A stretch of 64,000 nucleotides of DNA from Blastomussa wellsi. Taxonomy: Eukaryota > Cnidaria > Anthozoa > Scleractinia > Plerogyridae. The translations under genes and the position numbers were made by a program. The stretch covers positions 9,693,002 through 9,757,001 of the forward strand of contig OX393570.1 in assembly GCA_947652115.1 (NCBI GenBank). Direction: 5' to 3'. Below the pieces are notes generated by a model. The model was not told where the DNA came from, did not search any database, and saw only the letters and a list, made by a program, of their open reading frames with translations. Numbering within the stretch: position 1 is the stretch's first letter; each line of letters begins with the position of its first letter. Below, piece after piece: positions 62,726-64,000 of the stretch.

Positions 62726-62765
62726 GCTTAATAGCTCAGTTGGTTGAGCATCGCACCGGTATTGT

Positions 62766-62797
<32 letters not shown>

Positions 62798-62814
62798 TGA
62801 ATTTTTCAGGCTTC
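62726..62814 (+). mobile_element. tRNA-like sequence, probably a tRNA-derived SINE head
   Basis: Box A (tagctcagttggttgagc) and a perfect box B (ggttcgaatcc) are spaced as in a tRNA, and the T arm pairs (acggg...cccgt). The acceptor stem and anticodon arm pair poorly, and no convincing U33-anticodon can be assigned. A hairpin (gaagccctgaatttttcaggcttc) follows the acceptor end. I read it as a SINE or tRNA pseudogene. A functional tRNA is unlikely. Confidence 0.55.
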
Positions 62815-62926
62815 TTTAAAGTGCTACCGCGATCAGGAAAAATGTTGCTCTCTTTCGATTCTGATTTTATATTTGGCAAGAATGCACCATGCCAATTATT
62901 AAATAATTTTTTGCACATTTTTGTTG

Positions 62927-63056
62927 TATATTGTACCCTTATTCCCAAATGACAAGAGAAATTAGGTGGAAAGGAGAAGTAGTAGAAGGAGAAGAAGGAG
63001 AAGGAAAAGGAGAAGAAGTACGTAAATAGGGGGTTCCGGAGACTGGGAACGAATTA
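62927..63056. repeat. Dispersed repeat (second copy of 17.09-17.23 kb) with GAAGGA-rich insert
   Basis: Same flanks as the 17.1-kb copy, but the middle is a purine-rich run (agaaggagaagaaggagaag) at about 62,975-63,020. Confidence 0.65.
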
Positions 63057-63069
63057 AGTGGTGATGACG

Positions 63070-63475
63070 TGTAGTGGTTCACGCGTGTTGTTTACACATA
63101 GTTTCCTGTTGCTTTTGAGTGGACTTCTCCTAGTCAGACGACTATAGCTCGTATTTTCATGGGCTAAATTTCAACTATGTCCGACAGTAGTGATGAAATG
63201 CCTTCCTCGACATCCATTTCGAGCGATGAATAATCCTCAAGAAGCGATTCTTCGATGGAAATTTAGATAGTTGGACATATCCAACGGCCATAAGCGCGTC
63301 AAACGGACGAGCCGATTGCTCGTGATATTTGTTCATTTGCCGTCGATCTGTTTATTAATTCGGTCTTCCGACCTATTTTGCTTCACATTAGTTTCTAAAC
63401 GGCACTATATACTGTATTATTTGGAGGATTTTTTTCTTCAAACTGAAGCCATAACATCGTAGCCGCCATGCAGAT
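63070..63475. other. No gene recognised
   Basis: A short Ser/Glu-rich frame (MSDSSDEMPSSTSISSDE) begins at 63,178, but stops after 18 codons. Nothing else is recognisable. Confidence 0.3.
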
Positions 63476-63477
63476 GT

Positions 63478-63708
63478 ATACACAGGCAGCCCAAGCTCAC
63501 GTTGTGATCAAGCGATAACTCGCCTAAATGGCCAAGAATAGGCAAAATAAGCGTTCAGACAAGAAGAAAAACACAGTGAAAGTAAGGTAAGGTAATTTTA
63601 TTTAAGATTTGGCAGTATTTCGGTTTGCTAAAAGGTGTTGTAAAATATTCCCATACAAACTCTTATATTTTGTGATCCTGATCACACCGTGAGCTTGGGC
63701 TGCCTGTG
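63478..63708. repeat. 30-bp inverted repeat pair (probable MITE)
   Basis: cacaggcagcccaagctcac at about 63,480 and gtgagcttgggctgcctgtg at about 63,689 are perfect inverted 20-mers within arms of about 30 bp, 165 bp apart. Confidence 0.65.
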
Positions 63709-64000
63709 ATGTATAGAGGTCAGACGTCTGAACGATTTTCCATTAGTAGTTTGACACCTCCCGATCTGTAATGTTCAATATGTTTCGTACGCTCGGTTTG
63801 TTTTGGCTCATTTATATTTGCAAGATATGTTTCAAACGAAGGGCAGGGTAAGACTTTCCGTGAAGATGTTGATAGCTTGCATTTTCTGTTTGTGACGCCG
63901 GGCCCGGCTATTAATAAATTGATACTGTTGCATGATGTGGTTTATTATCACGGATATTTGTCTTAGTCCGGCTTCTCTGGAAACTGCTGTAGCTCTACTT

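Noticed and set aside
62726..62795. Functional tRNA gene
   Set aside because: Boxes A and B are good, but acceptor and anticodon stems pair poorly and no valid anticodon loop can be drawn.
62736..62948. Minus-strand ORF containing STGFEPVTSTIPVRC
   Set aside because: This peptide is the antisense translation of the tRNA-like box B region. It is a common artefact of such repeats, not a gene.

Overview
The window looks like nuclear DNA of an anthozoan cnidarian, most likely a stony coral or a close relative. This is inferred from the repeat types and from an intron-rich immunoglobulin (Ig) gene whose introns are packed with transposons. There is no bacterial-style gene organisation. Most open frames are exons or pieces of mobile elements.

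Host gene (minus strand, about 11.4-61.1 kb, open at both ends). Fifteen complete Ig-domain exons (243-267 bp, every length a multiple of 3, both borders in phase 1) run from 61,079 down to 14,043. Two smaller exons at 12,400-12,285 and 11,459-11,404 encode part of a SEA domain. From N- to C-terminus the domains read c-b-a'-b-a-b-a-b-a-b-a-b-a-c-a'-SEA. This is an adhesion- or receptor-like ectodomain built by repeated duplication of b-a exon pairs. The duplication is recent: 19.1-21.1 kb repeats at 21.1-22.9 kb, and a unit of several kb at 26-32 kb repeats at 33.6-51 kb. A 21-bp exon remnant lies at one breakpoint. I see no signal peptide, membrane segment or cytoplasmic exon, so both gene ends probably lie outside the window.

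0-10.8 kb: an L1-type ORF1 (minus strand), then a decayed Polinton/Maverick. The Polinton has a 5'-truncated capsid-like protein, a packaging ATPase, several small membrane or unknown proteins and a retroviral-type integrase on plus, and a protein-primed DNA polymerase B on minus. Almost every gene is frameshifted, and the polymerase is internally deleted and patched with about 72 bp of LINE. A 5'-truncated Penelope-like element (RT plus GIY-YIG) sits inside it with a 12-bp target duplication.

10.6-25 kb: Ig and SEA exons with several small inverted-repeat elements. A 2.6-kb terminal-inverted-repeat (TIR) element (14.9-17.5 kb) carries PIF1-helicase fragments in opposite orientations.

25.6-38.4 kb: two copies of a tyrosine-recombinase retroelement (DIRS/PAT/Ngaro-like) that have lost most of the RT. 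Copy 1 shows split direct repeats.

38.8-50.2 kb: a CR1/L2/Jockey-like LINE inserted in an Ig intron. It is itself split by a 7.6-kb BEL/Pao LTR retrotransposon and a TTAA-flanked MITE. The matching intron 7 kb away preserves the pre-insertion sequence.

51-64 kb: more Ig exons, a 3.66-kb TIR transposon with a SWIM-like zinc-binding ORF, other TIR elements, and a tRNA-derived repeat. The TIR transposon is related to the 14.9-kb one.
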